Shown here: in pieces, positions 31,808-40,341 of the stretch | Position numbering within the stretch: the first letter of the stretch is position 1 | Layout: the number at the start of each line of letters is the position of its first letter | Source of the DNA: Zancudomyces culisetae | Taxonomy: Eukaryota > Kickxellomycota > Harpellomycetes > Harpellales > Legeriomycetaceae | Direction: 5' to 3' | Assembly: GCA_001969505.1 (NCBI GenBank) | Contig: LSSK01000429.1 | Location: 1 to 40,341, forward strand | Length of the DNA: 40,341 bases | Made by a program: the position numbers and the translations under genes | The notes under the pieces: model-generated | What the model was told of the DNA's origin: nothing | The model's database searches: none | Seen by the model: the letters and a program-made list of their open reading frames with translations, nothing else

Positions 31808-32704
31808 CTGAAAATACAATAAAAAAGATCAGAAAGTTTTCTCCTCTTTCTATTGCCCTCCCACCACAAAGTGAAAAGTAGCGTAATTAAAATGAATTAG
31901 TCTCTCATACTGCGATTGTCACTCAAAAAGCAACTATGGTGATATCTACCACAAAGAGCACTCACTGCATTTTATCACTAAACAATTGATATTGTTTACG
32001 TACCTGTAAAATCCGAACACTTGAGAAATATATAAAGTATTTTAGTTTTACATCCATCACAATGTGGAAGTTTCTTTAGACTATTTAAATGTTTTTTTTA
32101 TCTGTAAAGGTTCTCATATTTCTAGACCAAACCCCTCCAAACGAGTATCAAAATAGGCTTAAAAAATAAATGCCCAAAACTAAAAAATTAAATGTAAAAA
32201 CGATGCATACCGGCTAAAAATAAACATAGTAAGAACATCTCTTTTTGGTAATTCTGTAGTGGCTTGTTTGACAAAAAAAAAAGTTACCTGTAGAGGGATC
32301 ATGTTTCATTACGAGACGCGCTCCTCAACAAACATGCGTATCTTTATATTTAATAATGTTTTTTTCGCGAGGTTGGGATTCTTATCTAGGCGACAACGAG
32401 CTGTTAAGCATCGGATCATTTTTGAATTATATTTTTTGTGTCTTTGTCCTTATATGCTTTGTTTAATTTATCTTTTTAACTCTTCACACCTGCATCATAG
32501 ATAGATAAATAGTGTCGCAAGGCGCTTAGATTTCAGGTAATATTACATTGTCCTACCTTGATTTGCTAGTACTATTTATTTTTTAAACTGTTTTACACAC
32601 CACGCATCCAAAAGACTACTACCATATTAACATTTTTATTGTATCAAAACCTGTTCGTTTGCCAAAAAGGTTTCCTTTGGTGACTAATGTTATAAACTTG
32701 GAAC
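31808..32704. other. AT-rich intergenic region
   Basis: Upstream exons of the 31.5-kb candidate may lie here. One minus-strand open segment (about 32063-32007) starts with ATG and ends at a GTACGT donor, but its phase does not fit. Nothing else is supported. Confidence 0.4.
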
Positions 32705-32915
32705 TCATTTTGCCTAAAAAGAAAAGACAAAAGGACAAAAAAATACTTGTATTTCTTACCATCCCAAAAATACAGTTTTTGGTGTTATAGTGAATATAAA
32801 GGGCGGTTATTAACAGGAAAATAGAACAAATCAATATGAACACCACCACAGGTATATTAGTGTCACCTGTTTTCTCGTTGGGTAGAAATGCACGCTTGTG
32901 TTTTGCATTTGTCAT
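32705..32915 (-). CDS. RAMP4/YSY6-like small ER membrane protein, start uncertain
   Basis: Minus-strand exons 32915-32760 and 32713-32705 join in phase 0 across a 46-nt intron (GTAAGA, long pyrimidine tract, TTTTTAG), giving 54 residues. RAMP4 (SERP1; yeast Ysy6) is a tail-anchored protein associated with the Sec61 translocon. The N-terminal part QMTNAKHKRAF matches the family pattern R-M-A-N-E-K-H-x-K. A short linker leads to one hydrophobic helix (IPVVVFILICSIFLLITALY) and a short tail ending GMAK. Homologues carry a few residues before this, M-x-x-K-Q-R. A 5' exon may therefore exist: an AG acceptor sits just upstream, and a GTAAAG donor near 33304 would give MLR before RQM. If the intron is not removed the frame runs on to 32619. 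The family call rests on a short motif and topology. Confidence 0.5.
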
Positions 32916-33096
32916 TTGCCTTCTTAAATTGTTACTATATAGACACGAATACATTCATAAATGCTACACTCCCCCCAAAATAAAACCCGGAATACATTTG
33001 TGTTATAAAACATCATAATAGCCGGCAGTTCCTTTTTTCTTCAAAAGCTAGCCACTGTTAATTCTTTCATCAATGTGTACCAGGCTTTTATGCATC

Positions 33097-33097
33097 C

Positions 33098-33152
<55 letters not shown>

Positions 33153-33157
33153 TACAC
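33097..33157. repeat. (CATACA)n microsatellite
   Basis: About ten perfect copies of a hexanucleotide CATACA, followed by a run of A. A frame through it encodes only Tyr-Thr repeats and is not a gene. Confidence 0.9.
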
Positions 33158-33599
33158 GAAAAAAAAAAAGCAAACAAGATTCCTAAATGTTCCTTTTTGC
33201 ACTTGTGTCTTCACTTATTCACTAAGGGTGGATTATTATTCTTTTTTTTTACAAGTTGAGTAAAAAGATTGAACAAGCCCTACTGTGAAAAAATAATTCT
33301 TTACCTTAACATAACGATTGTCCATATCCGTCTCCAAAAAATGTACACAGTTTTTTTTATTTTACAATGTCGAGAATAAGTGAAGAAGAATAATATTGGT
33401 ATGTTGGATAAAAACAATACCGGTGCACTTTGGACATAGGTAGCTGTATAGCGTTAGTGTTAAATGAAAAATACTACTCATTCAGACTTGACGTTCTGGA
33501 TTACGAGAATGGCGCTGCTTGATTAGTCCAGATAAACTGGATGCCTATTGAAGTTTGCATTCTTTGCACCAATCTCCTTTTTTTTTTTGTTTTTTTCAT

Positions 33600-33621
33600 C
33601 CCCCCTCCCCCCACCTCCCCC
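33600..33621 (-). repeat. C-rich tract, G-quadruplex-prone on the minus strand
   Basis: The minus strand has runs of five, two, six and six G separated by single A or T bases. It may mark local DNA structure; no function is assigned. Confidence 0.45.
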
Positions 33622-34484
33622 ACACACATACACACTGATAGTTGTGCTTATTTGCAATACTCAGATTTTGTTGCTGTATATAAAAATTGTAGAGTACTCC
33701 TGATTTTGTCCAGGCTTATTATGAATTTAATATATTCAACCAATAGATTTTGAGAAAGCGTGCTATCATCTCATTTTTGTTTTCTATGATTCCTACCACG
33801 GACAAGGATAGTTGTGGGAAAAACAAAGACATCAGAACTTCAAATAGAAATGTCACTTTGTCGTGCCTTTTTTTAACATGAAAGGATGAGTAGCCAATTT
33901 GGTACTGTCTAGGCTTAAAGTGTTATATGACGACAAAAAATAAAGCAAAAAAAAAAAGCTCAACTACCTGATTGATTGTATTTGATTTGTCTTTTGAAAA
34001 CAGTTTTAATTTCAAGTGCTAAAAGGGGGAAGTGGTGAAGAGGGATCCAGGAACTATACAAATCGTTCCTAGTACATGACACAAAGGTATTCTTGATCTT
34101 TGAACATTACTCTCATTTGATGTTGAAAATAGAAAAAGGAATAGTAATAAAGACCCTGATATAGTCACTATGTCCACCCTATTATTGAAGACCTCACACT
34201 TTATCCTGTTAATACTAAAATCGAGTAGCTAAAGCAACAATAACACGATATTATAGCATTATAATAACATACCACGACGGATAAACTTGATAAAATATAC
34301 CATAAAAACCAGGCACACAGGTCTAAATTTTACTTTTCCTTTTTTTTAGGAGTTTTTTTTTTGTTAATATATTATCAAGTTTGTAACTGAAATATTGTTT
34401 ATGCCATAATAAAGCAAAAAGCAAAAAGCAAAAAGCGTAAACAATAAAGGAGCATGATAAAAAATAAGAGTAAATGATAAAAAG

Positions 34485-36772
34485 ATGAAAATTAAAGCTA
34501 CAATATTCGCTCTAATATACGCTAGAATTATAGCATGCTATACATACCAACCGAGCAAAACAACATTTAATTCCAAGCAAAGTAAAGTAAACAGAGTAAT
34601 ACTAGGAAGAAACGCAAATAAGCGAGAGTTTCCATTTGCAGCCTCGGTACTTTCACTTGATGGCTCTCAATTTAGAACCTGTGCAGCAGCAATAATTGAT
34701 CCTCAGTGGATTATCACATCAGCCATATGCGTAGAGTATGGTGAGTACAAGACTAAACCAAGAAATTTCAGAGTAGGTGTAGGAAGTACTGATAGGAGAA
34801 AACAACAATACGTAAAAGTGTCACAAGTCCTGCCATATCCCAACTTTAATGATCAAAGTCTATACCCACCAAACAACATAGCATTACTCAAGCTCGAAAA
34901 AAAGCTTGATTTTGATGGCGATACTGAAAGTGTCAGGATATACGCAAACGGTACAAATGATACGTCAAACGAGGTACTTCTTTTGGGATGGGAAAATATC
35001 AACACGCTTGCAAACCCTGTAGCATCACCTGAATTGGTGGTTAAAGGTACCAAATTGCAAAGCCGAGAGTTCTGTCAGCGCAACATAAACAGCGCGATAG
35101 AGATAACCGGGCCTAAGAAGAACAGCACTATATCGGATAACTATTGTACAAAGATTTATCCCGACGCCGGAAACTCGTGCTATAATGACGCTGGTGCATT
35201 GCTGGTGACAAAGGATAGCGATGGAAAATATATTTTGCTGGGAATTTCAGCATTTGGTGACAACCCAGAGCATTCATCAAAACCCAACTGCAAATCGCAG
35301 GCTGGTGCTGCCTACTATTCAAGGCTTGGTATGTATACTGATTTTGTGCAAAAGCGAGTGGGTGCTGATTCAGGTCAAGTGTTTGTGGGTTCAGAAAGGG
35401 GAGGTAGAGATGGTGATCGAAGTCTGTCTTTATCCAAGAGTAACAACTCCAAAAACCGCCAGCTTTCTTCAGAATCGTCAGGTAAAATTTACTCTTACAT
35501 TTGTATTGTTTTACATCTTAAATGTAGCTGAGGTTTTTATTAAAATGTATGGCTTAGAAAAAGAGTGGTGAACGTGCTGGTAGTATTCCAGAGCTAACTT
35601 TACATAAAATAATCAATTAAATAGATCAATTGGCTACAGATACAACCAGTGAATCAAATGGAGAATCAAATAGCGAGTCAACTGAAGAATCAAATGGAGA
35701 ATCAAATGGAGAATCAAATAGCGAGTCAACCGAAGAATCAAATGGAGAATCAGCCAGCGAATCAACCAGCGAATCAAAATCAGAGCCAAATGTTGAATAT
35801 GTAACCGTGCTCGGGGAAACAACCACCACCGTTGATTTCACTAGCACAGTTATTAGCACAATAAACTCGTGCTCCTTTGTGCTTGGGCTTAGTGCAGAGC
35901 TGGTCAGCGAACCAATACTTTCAACCACCACTGTGCCAAATTTGGAAGCAACAGATACTACCTCTGCCGAGGCCACTGATACTACTGACACTAATGATAC
36001 TACTGACACCAACGTAACGTCTAGAGCTCTAAGTATAACATCCAAAACAAGTGGCTCGACAAAAAAAACTACCAGTAAGAAAACCACCAATAAATCCACA
36101 CAGGCAACGCCCAGAAGCGTAGCACTTCCTGTTATTCAATCCATAACGCTTACAAAAATGATAAGTGAGTTCACGCTCTTTACTAGTACGCACGTAAGCG
36201 TGGTGCAGGCATCTATGCGTGCAGCCAATATTAATAAAAGTACAAAAATAACCACCAAAACAACTACAAAGGTAATACCAACAAAAACATCGCGAGCAGT
36301 TGTACTCTCTTCGACACTACACAAAAAGAGCACTACAAGCAATGTGGTGGACCTACTAAAAGCAAATAACAGTTTGCTGAGCAGCATTATGCATAACATA
36401 GGAAAGACACGAATGGGTATAGCCGCTGATAGCAATAGTAGCAATTATGATGATGGCAGTAATGTTCAACGAGCTTTGGCCAAGAGTATTAATGATACTG
36501 GTGAGAGCCAGGGTCCAGCAAGTCCTACAACTGTTGTAGTGACAAAGACAAGTAACGTTATTTCGATAAGGGTCAACACAGAGGATGTATCACATACACG
36601 TGATGACGGTGGTAGTAATAGTAATAGTGATGATGGCGCTAGGGAGGTAGGAAAGGTAGAACAACCAAAGCAAGTGCAAGTTGAGTATATAAAAGCAATA
36701 ATAAATGATAAACTAAAAGATAAAGGGTTGTCAGATAATGTCTCTTCGATTTTGGGTGATATTTTGATTTAA
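34485..36772 (+). CDS. Secreted trypsin-fold (S1) pseudoprotease with Ser/Thr-rich stalk, two exons
   Basis: Exons 34485-35481 and 35625-36772 join in phase 1 across a 143-nt intron (GTAAAA...AATAG) to 714 residues. Residues 1-18 look like a weak signal peptide (MKIKATIFALIYARIIAC). Residues 38-290 follow the chymotrypsin-type S1 fold: RVILGRNANKREFPFAASVL, then DPQWIITSAIC, NNIALLKL and SCYNDAGALLV. All three catalytic positions are replaced. The His57 position is Ile81, Asp102 is Asn131 and Ser195 is Ala236; the Asp189 pocket position is Asn230. Disulphide-type Cys pairs remain. Exon 2 encodes Ser/Glu/Asn repeats (two 48-nt copies), then Thr/Ser/Lys-rich sequence likely to be O-glycosylated, then a charged tail. 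No GPI-type hydrophobic end is seen. It is probably a secreted or wall-associated binding protein rather than an enzyme; its partner is unknown. Confidence 0.88.
35651..35746 (+). repeat. 48-nt tandem duplication inside the stalk
   Basis: Copies 35651-35698 and 35699-35746 differ at one base (T/C), a silent change in a Thr codon. A third partial copy follows. Each encodes 16 residues of Glu-Ser-Asn-Gly type sequence. Confidence 0.9.
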
Positions 36773-37082
36773 ATCCTGAAGTATTATAGAAGCGTAGTAT
36801 TTTACTTTTTTTAAATAATTTAGAAACCAAGCTTTGTTTATAAATATTTTTACATGAAAAAGAAATGGGAGACATCAATTGATTTGTAAATAAATTGTAA
36901 ATACTTTAAATTAAACCGCACAAGCAATACAAACATTTCAAAATGAAATACTGAAATATAGTAGAGCGTATAAATGAACATGGTAATAATATAATTGTAA
37001 TTTAGGGTGGAAAGCAGTGGATAATAAATAGAAAGTGACATAAAAAACGAGTACTAGAAAAACAAAGTGAAAAAAGACAAAA
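36773..37082. other. Intergenic region before the acidic protein gene
   Basis: 310 AT-rich bases hold the 3' flank of the protease-like gene and the promoter of the next gene. No clear TATA box or other element is seen. Confidence 0.5.
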
Positions 37083-38695
37083 ATGGAATCCGATGAATAC
37101 GACGAGTTAAAGTATCTATTTTCAGGTAAGGTATACAGTATATCCATTGAATTGGAACGGTATTAACAAGTATAAACATTAAAAAATATATAAAGAGGAA
37201 GAAAACGACGAAGAAAAGGATGAATACTTTGAAGGACGTGGGCAGGATAGCGAAATCGAGGGTGAGGACGAAGGGGATGGGTACGGGTTGAAAAAGGGTG
37301 AATTGGAGGAATACGTGAAGAATTTCGTGAACTTGAGAGATACAGAAACTGTCGATGATACTCTGGGATATTTCGAATCTGACAGTGACATATCTACAAA
37401 GCAGGTGGTGAAACTTGAACACGAAGAGAAGACAAAGGGAAAAATGGAAGAAAAAAGAGGCGGAGGTGAAGATGGAGCGAAGAATGAAGGCAAAGGCGAC
37501 GGCAGAGAGGAAGGAGAAGAAGAGAAAGAGGCAGAGCGATACGATAAAAGAGGTATAGTTCAGAAGCTTTGAACCACTTTACTTTTTTTATTTAATTATT
37601 TATGCGAGGGGGAGGGGGGCAAAGGGGGAGCGACGCTGAATAAATACAAGCATCTGTATTATTATTGAAAAATACCTTTGCTCTCTCACCTTTTCCCTCA
37701 CTATAGGGAGAATGATTAACATAGTAAATAAATACATAACTGTAATAGAGATCAACGAAATATTGGACTGGGTGGAAAAGTACTACAAAACGAATTCACT
37801 GCATGGTTTGCTAGAAGAGTAAGTTCTTTCCATCTTGTTTTACACTCTTATTTAAGCTTTTATGGAGGAGAAAATGAGGAGAAACAAAGATCACAGTTTA
37901 AGAGGCGGTGAATACTATTATAATGTAATAGGGAAAGGGAAGAGGAAAAGGAAAAGGAAAGCGAAAACGTACAACCAAGATTATATCTACCAAGTACAAA
38001 TATAAGTGTGAGCACAGAGACGGATAAACCTTTAGAAATTGAAACGAACGAACAGCATCAGCACGATGGAGTCGAAGAAATACAAAAGGAGCAAATACAA
38101 GCGCGAGTACAAAAGCGGAAGGGAAAAAGTACATCAATGGGTGTGAGTAAGAAAGGGAGCAAAATAGGTAAACATGGCTTGGAAGTATCAAAAGTGTTGA
38201 GAAAGAGGAGAATTAAAAAAAGGAAAAGAAAACGGGAGGATATAATCGGATATTTGCAAAAATACTTGGATCAGTGTATAGAAAATATGGAGGAGGGTAA
38301 GAGACAAATGCAAGAAATTGTAGGGCGGCTACGGGTGGAGCAAATGATGTATCGGGAAATGATTATTGGGTATACACCACCAGTATCAGATAGCGACAGC
38401 GATGGTGGTGGTGGTGGCGGAGAGGGGGGAGGGGAAGGGGAAGAGAGAACTGTGGAGCAAAGTTTACATCAACATAAGCATCAATATGAGTATCCATTCC
38501 AATACCCACTTGAATATTCATCCGAGTATCCACATCTATACCCGTATTTGGATCAAAATGAGTATAAGAATCAAGAAGAGCAAGGGAATGAGAGCATAGA
38601 GAAAAAGAGACAAAAAATAGTATTAGAAGTTAATAATAAATATATTAAAAGTGAAGATCAGAATGAGAATGAGAATGAAAATGAAAATGAAAACA

Positions 38696-38728
<33 letters not shown>

Positions 38729-38865
38729 ATAGTGACGAAGTGGAAATGGGAGTGGAGAAAGTCACAATTGGTGGTTTTGAATCGGATGATGATGAAGAAG
38801 AAGAAATAGCAATGGAAAAGCTAAGGGAAATGATCCAGGAGATAAAAGATAAAAACAAAGATTAG
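37083..38865 (+). CDS. Acidic, coiled-coil protein of unknown function, four exons
   Basis: Exons 37083-37125, 37196-37552, 37707-37818 and 37932-38865 join in frame to 481 residues. Introns are 70, 154 and 113 nt with donors GTAAGG, GTATAG and GTAAGT. I do not recognise the family. The N-terminal 135 residues are very acidic (MESDEYDELKYLFSEEENDE). Exon 3 encodes a hydrophobic-helical piece (VNKYITVIEINEILDWVEKY). A basic cluster follows (LRKRRIKKRKRKRED), which could be a nuclear signal. Next is a helix (GYLQKYLDQCIENMEEGKRQ) and the segment MIIGYTPPVSDSDSD. The C-terminus holds Asn-Glu and Ser-Glu repeats, then an acidic helix. The charge pattern suggests a chromatin or nuclear protein, but that is inference. 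The stop codon overlaps that of the convergent SND1 gene. Confidence 0.75.
37607..37631 (+). repeat. G-rich tract in intron 2 of the acidic protein gene
   Basis: Runs of five, six and five G separated by A and CAAA lie in intron 37553-37706 on the sense strand. The tract is similar in kind to the one in eIF3j intron 2. Confidence 0.5.
38662..38730 (+). repeat. GARAAT/GAGAGT hexanucleotide repeats in coding sequence
   Basis: Alternating GAG/GAA with AAT, then with AGT, encodes runs of Asn-Glu and Ser-Glu near the C-terminus of the acidic protein. It looks like replication slippage that keeps the frame. Confidence 0.85.
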
Positions 38866-40341
38866 AAATCATCAGGCATGACATCACCATACTCCCACAT
38901 ACCACGTCTAGCCTTTCTCGCGGCATCAACAAGGGGTGATAAGGAGGAAATGGCAGAGGGGTTGCGTTTGGAGACAGGACTAGAATTATCAACAACGGCA
39001 TATCCAGCAGAAAGCAAAGCAGCGTTGAAACTTGACGAGAGGGATGATGATGTTGGGGAACTAAACAAGGTTAGATAGACAGAGGTAGGAAGCGAAAGGT
39101 CTAGAGAGGCGTTGATAACAGAGTTCTTGTTTAGGAAGGAGATCAAGTATGAGGTGGCATCGTCCTTGTAATCAGAAACAGCGGATTTTACAAAGGAGAG
39201 GTGGGCTTCAACAGCCTGTGGTGGCAAAGTGTTGAGGTTTTGGGGCAAAGCAGCTATGATGGAAGTAGTTTCGCAATGACCATAGTCGATGGCTTGGCAC
39301 TCGTACAGAGGAAGATTTTTGGAGGAAGGGATGACCTTTTTGATGCGAGCGCGGTAGCAAGTGTCATCAGAGGGGAATTTTGCGATGACCAAGTCGTTTT
39401 GTTTGAAGGCCTTTTGAGAAGCAGAGGTGGCGGAAGGAGGAGTTATAGTTAGCTTCTGCATTAGAGCTTCAAGATCAGATACAGTAGAATCCGACTTGAT
39501 GATTTGGACATAGAAATTGTCAGCTGACACGACTTCCGAAACCATAACTTTGACTGGCTGGGACTTGTGCTGTTGTTGTGATTGTTGTTGCTGTTGTTGC
39601 TGTTGTTGTTCCTGTTGGTTAGAGACTTGGGTTTTCCATAGTCCTCTTTTGGCAGCCTGAGCCTTTTTTTCTGCTGTATAATAAAGATTGGAGTTTTTCA
39701 AAGCATCCGCGCTGTACTCATGAATAGTAGCCAATCCTGCCTCTAAAAGCTCTATGCCCAGATTCTTATTTTTATTATATGTCAACATACCAATAAATGC
39801 ACCAGTGTTGTCTACTGCTTCTATTTCAATTTCAACATCTCGCTGCATCACTCGACGTCGTGTGAATAACAAAGCATCATCACCAAACGGCTCGCTGTCC
39901 TTATCCTTGGTAACTCGTGGACATCTGATTCCTGCCACGACAAATGTAATTTTGGTCAGCTCCTTGGGCAGCACTATCTTCATTCGCGACCCCTGTGACA
40001 CATACTCTACCACTCCTGAAATCTTACCACCGCGCTTCAGATGTGGCAGGACTGCTTTGGCTCGTGCCGCTGATTCGGAGGAGTCGCGCAGTTCTTTGGC
40101 TGCCATCTCCTTACCCGAATGTATCCCCTGTTTTTTTTCGATACCCTCCATTTCGGCCGCCATCAGTTCGTCGTATGCACTTGATCGCTGTTCGTCGTCC
40201 TGGCGGTGACGAATCACATGTCCAAGCCCTCGTCTAAGCAACAATGCAGCGACATTGCGACCTTCACGGATAACTGTTGCACACTCACGTGCTCTGAATC
40301 CCTCAGTAGCCGGCTTAGCGTAGTCAATCCGCACCTCAACC
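38862..40341 (-). CDS. SND1: Tudor-SN (SND1) nuclease-like protein, C-terminal part
   Basis: The frame is open through the right edge, so the 5' part of the gene is missing; 492 residues are visible. SND1 has four staphylococcal-nuclease-like (SN) domains and a Tudor domain interrupting a fifth. It acts in RNA metabolism and stress granules. The visible part begins late in one SN domain (GLGHVIRHRQDDEQRSSAYD, AAEMEGIEKKQGIHS). It then covers the next SN domain (GVVEYVSQGSRMKIVLPKEL, FVVAGIRCPRV). A Gln-rich linker follows (about 39569-39617). The Tudor domain includes VVSADNFYVQI and RARIKKVIPSS...YECQAIDYGHCET. The split fifth domain closes with LVDAARKARRGMWEYGD. The linker poly-Gln is unusual. 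The stop codon overlaps that of the convergent acidic protein gene by bases 38863-38864. Confidence 0.93.
   Translation of the reverse strand, partial: VEVRIDYAKPATEGFRARECATVIREGRNVAALLLRRGLGHVIRHRQDDEQRSSAYDELMAAEMEGIEKKQGIHSGKEMAAKELRDSSESAARAKAVLPHLKRGGKISGVVEYVSQGSRMKIVLPKELTKITFVVAGIRCPRVTKDKDSEPFGDDALLFTRRRVMQRDVEIEIEAVDNTGAFIGMLTYNKNKNLGIELLEAGLATIHEYSADALKNSNLYYTAEKKAQAAKRGLWKTQVSNQQEQQQQQQQQQSQQQHKSQPVKVMVSEVVSADNFYVQIIKSDSTVSDLEALMQKLTITPPSATSASQKAFKQNDLVIAKFPSDDTCYRARIKKVIPSSKNLPLYECQAIDYGHCETTSIIAALPQNLNTLPPQAVEAHLSFVKSAVSDYKDDATSYLISFLNKNSVINASLDLSLPTSVYLTLFSSPTSSSLSSSFNAALLSAGYAVVDNSSPVSKRNPSAISSLSPLVDAARKARRGMWEYGDVMPDDF
39569..39617 (-). repeat. CAA/CAG repeats encoding poly-Gln in SND1
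   Basis: A run of CAA and CAG codons, with a few Ser, His and Glu codons, links the SN and Tudor regions. It is likely a slippage-prone flexible linker. Confidence 0.85.

Larger units (their letters stand above)
32916..34484. other. Intergenic region with microsatellite and C-rich tract
   Basis: No complete gene is supported. The interval contains a CATACA microsatellite (33097-33157) and a C-rich run (33600-33621). A 37-codon minus-strand frame (33832-33719) and a short open stretch near 33542-33481 have no family match. The right end carries three to four copies of AAAAGC (about 34412-34437) just before the protease-like gene. Confidence 0.45.

Noticed and set aside
33075-33263. Frame with Tyr-Thr repeats
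   Set aside because: It is the translation of the CATACA microsatellite.
33719-33832. 37-codon minus-strand frame starting MSLFFPQLSL
   Set aside because: Too short to judge and no family match; such frames are expected by chance in this DNA.
35626-36099. Long minus-strand frame opposite the Ser/Thr-rich stalk
   Set aside because: It is the antisense shadow of low-complexity coding sequence.

Overview
The window is nuclear DNA of an intron-containing fungus, AT-rich between genes, with the standard genetic code. Spliceosomal introns (roughly 40-200 nt, GTAAG-like donors, short AG acceptors) interrupt many genes. The gene content is fungal: PKR1, BUD20, QCR10, GPI3, a PCS60-type acyl-CoA synthetase and eIF3j. 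A mitochondrial medium-chain acyl-CoA dehydrogenase, a Tudor-SN protein and a long kinesin argue against a budding yeast. Together with a trypsin-fold secreted protein they suggest an early-diverging filamentous fungus, perhaps Zoopagomycota/Kickxellomycotina. That placement is inference, not proof.

Layout. 1-3.2 kb: cyclophilin, then a three-exon PCS60/AAE3-like CoA ligase. 3.6-4.9 kb: a two-exon multi-pass membrane protein (minus). 6.4-7.6 kb: ACADM-like dehydrogenase. 8.2-8.7 kb: PKR1 (minus, two exons), divergent from four-exon eIF3j (9.1-10.1 kb). 10.4-16.3 kb: a 1983-residue intronless protein, probably mitochondrial, divergent from BUD20 (17.0-17.5 kb). 18.0-18.4 kb: QCR10, a 70-residue complex III subunit split by an intron. 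19.4-20.6 kb: an unidentified AT-rich gene, interrupted or damaged. 21.9-23.9 kb: four-exon GPI3/PIG-A, convergent with a 1835-residue kinesin-4-like motor (24.4-29.9 kb). 30-34.4 kb: sparse DNA with a likely RAMP4/YSY6-like gene and one weaker spliced candidate. 34.5-36.8 kb: a secreted trypsin-fold protein lacking the whole catalytic triad, on a Ser/Thr-rich stalk. 37.1-38.9 kb: a four-exon acidic protein whose stop codon overlaps that of the convergent SND1 gene (38.9 kb to window end, 5' truncated).

The genes are mostly unrelated housekeeping functions: fatty acid oxidation, respiratory chain, V-ATPase assembly, GPI anchors, translation and ribosome biogenesis. I see no operon, cluster, mobile element, tRNA, rRNA or CRISPR. 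The most unusual items are the catalytically dead protease homologue, the roughly 100-residue insertion in the GPI3 catalytic domain, the interrupted gene at 19.4-20.6 kb, and a GC-rich hairpin at 3.42-3.46 kb. No clearly new multi-gene system was found.
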